Part shown: in pieces, positions 6,381-6,544 of the stretch
Layout of the letters: every line of letters begins with the position of its first letter
Position numbering within the stretch: position 1 is the stretch's first letter
Source: Actinomycetes bacterium
Lineage (GTDB): Bacteria > Actinomycetota > Acidimicrobiia > Spongiisociales > UBA5794
NCBI GenBank assembly: GCA_023336875.1
Contig: JAMBLH010000099.1
Span: 1 to 6,544 of the forward strand
DNA: 6,544 nt
Direction: 5' to 3'
Program-made: the position numbers and the translations under genes
The notes under the pieces: generated by a model
Seen by the model: the letters and a program-made list of their open reading frames with translations, nothing else
The model's database searches: none
Told to the model about the DNA's origin: nothing

Positions 6381-6496
6381 CCGAACTGTTGTCCACAGGT
6401 CGAGCAGTGTGCGTCGCCCTCTCTGGTGGCTGCACGGCACCAGGGACAGGGGAGATCGGTTGACTCATCGAGTAGTACGAAATCCTGTGAAGCCAT
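6377..6496 (-). CDS. Very small zinc-ribbon protein (39 aa), start uncertain
   Basis: Translation from the ATG at 6494-6496 gives 39 residues with two paired-cysteine knuckles: LPCPWCRA (15-22) and HCSTCGQQFG (30-39), that is CxxC-x10-CxxC. This is the signature of a small structural zinc ribbon that may mediate protein or nucleic-acid contacts. An acidic head (DFVLLDESTD) precedes the first knuckle. The stop codon TAG shares CTAG (6377-6380) with the mshD stop, so the genes meet tail to tail with a 4-bp overlap. No convincing ribosome binding site or -10 precedes the ATG. The same frame is open for 16 more codons to the window edge, with a GTG at 6542-6544, so the protein may begin further upstream and be longer. 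The function is unknown; four well-spaced cysteines in a short frame are unlikely by chance. Confidence 0.62.
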   Translation of the reverse strand: MASQDFVLLDESTDLPCPWCRAATREGDAHCSTCGQQFG

Positions 6497-6544
6497 CGAC
6501 CCCGCAGCGTTGAAGCTGCGACTGCTGATCGCAACGACCGCCAC

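Noticed and set aside
6503..6520. Inverted repeat CGCAGC-GTTGAA-GCTGCG near the right edge
   Set aside because: It is a single 6-bp stem without a T-tract, lying in a frame that may be coding for the zinc-ribbon protein upstream region, so chance is a sufficient explanation.

Overview
The window looks like chromosomal DNA of an actinobacterium. The strongest marker is a two-domain GNAT protein that reads as mycothiol synthase (MshD), because mycothiol is essentially confined to Actinobacteria. A class II (plant-type) DAHP synthase fits the same assignment. Base composition, judged by eye only, is around the mid to high fifties percent G+C, lower than streptomycetes or mycobacteria. A low- to medium-GC lineage such as Acidimicrobiia is possible but unproven.

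Layout, left to right: the last 29 codons of an unidentified plus-strand gene (1-90); a minus-strand CNNM/CBS/CorC-type membrane protein (109-1347); a 107-bp divergent gap; a plus-strand DkgA-like aldo/keto reductase (1455-2276); an 81-bp gap with a good promoter; a class II DAHP synthase, aroG (2358-3713); a minus-strand three-helix membrane protein of unknown function (3726-4448); a minus-strand patatin-like phospholipase (4483-5523); plus-strand mshD (5541-6380), starting only 17 bp from the patatin start; and a very small minus-strand zinc-ribbon protein (6377-6496), whose stop overlaps that of mshD by 4 bp. The DNA is densely coding with alternating strands, so there is no long operon. 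The genes look like independent housekeeping units: ion homeostasis, carbonyl reduction, aromatic amino-acid entry, lipid hydrolysis and thiol redox buffering.

The most coherent regulatory signal is a TAnnnT hexamer placed 6-7 nt before the start codon of the reductase, the membrane protein, mshD and, if its start is moved inward, the patatin. This spacing would make transcription begin at the start codon, giving leaderless mRNAs, which are common in Actinobacteria. aroG instead has a TTGACG-16-TACCAT promoter with a short leader and an imperfect dyad across it.

I saw no mobile element, CRISPR array, tRNA or rRNA gene, convincing intrinsic terminator or evident new multi-gene system. The best leads are the 39-residue zinc-ribbon gene, the leaderless start pattern, the compact mshD/patatin divergent start and the uncharacterised membrane protein.
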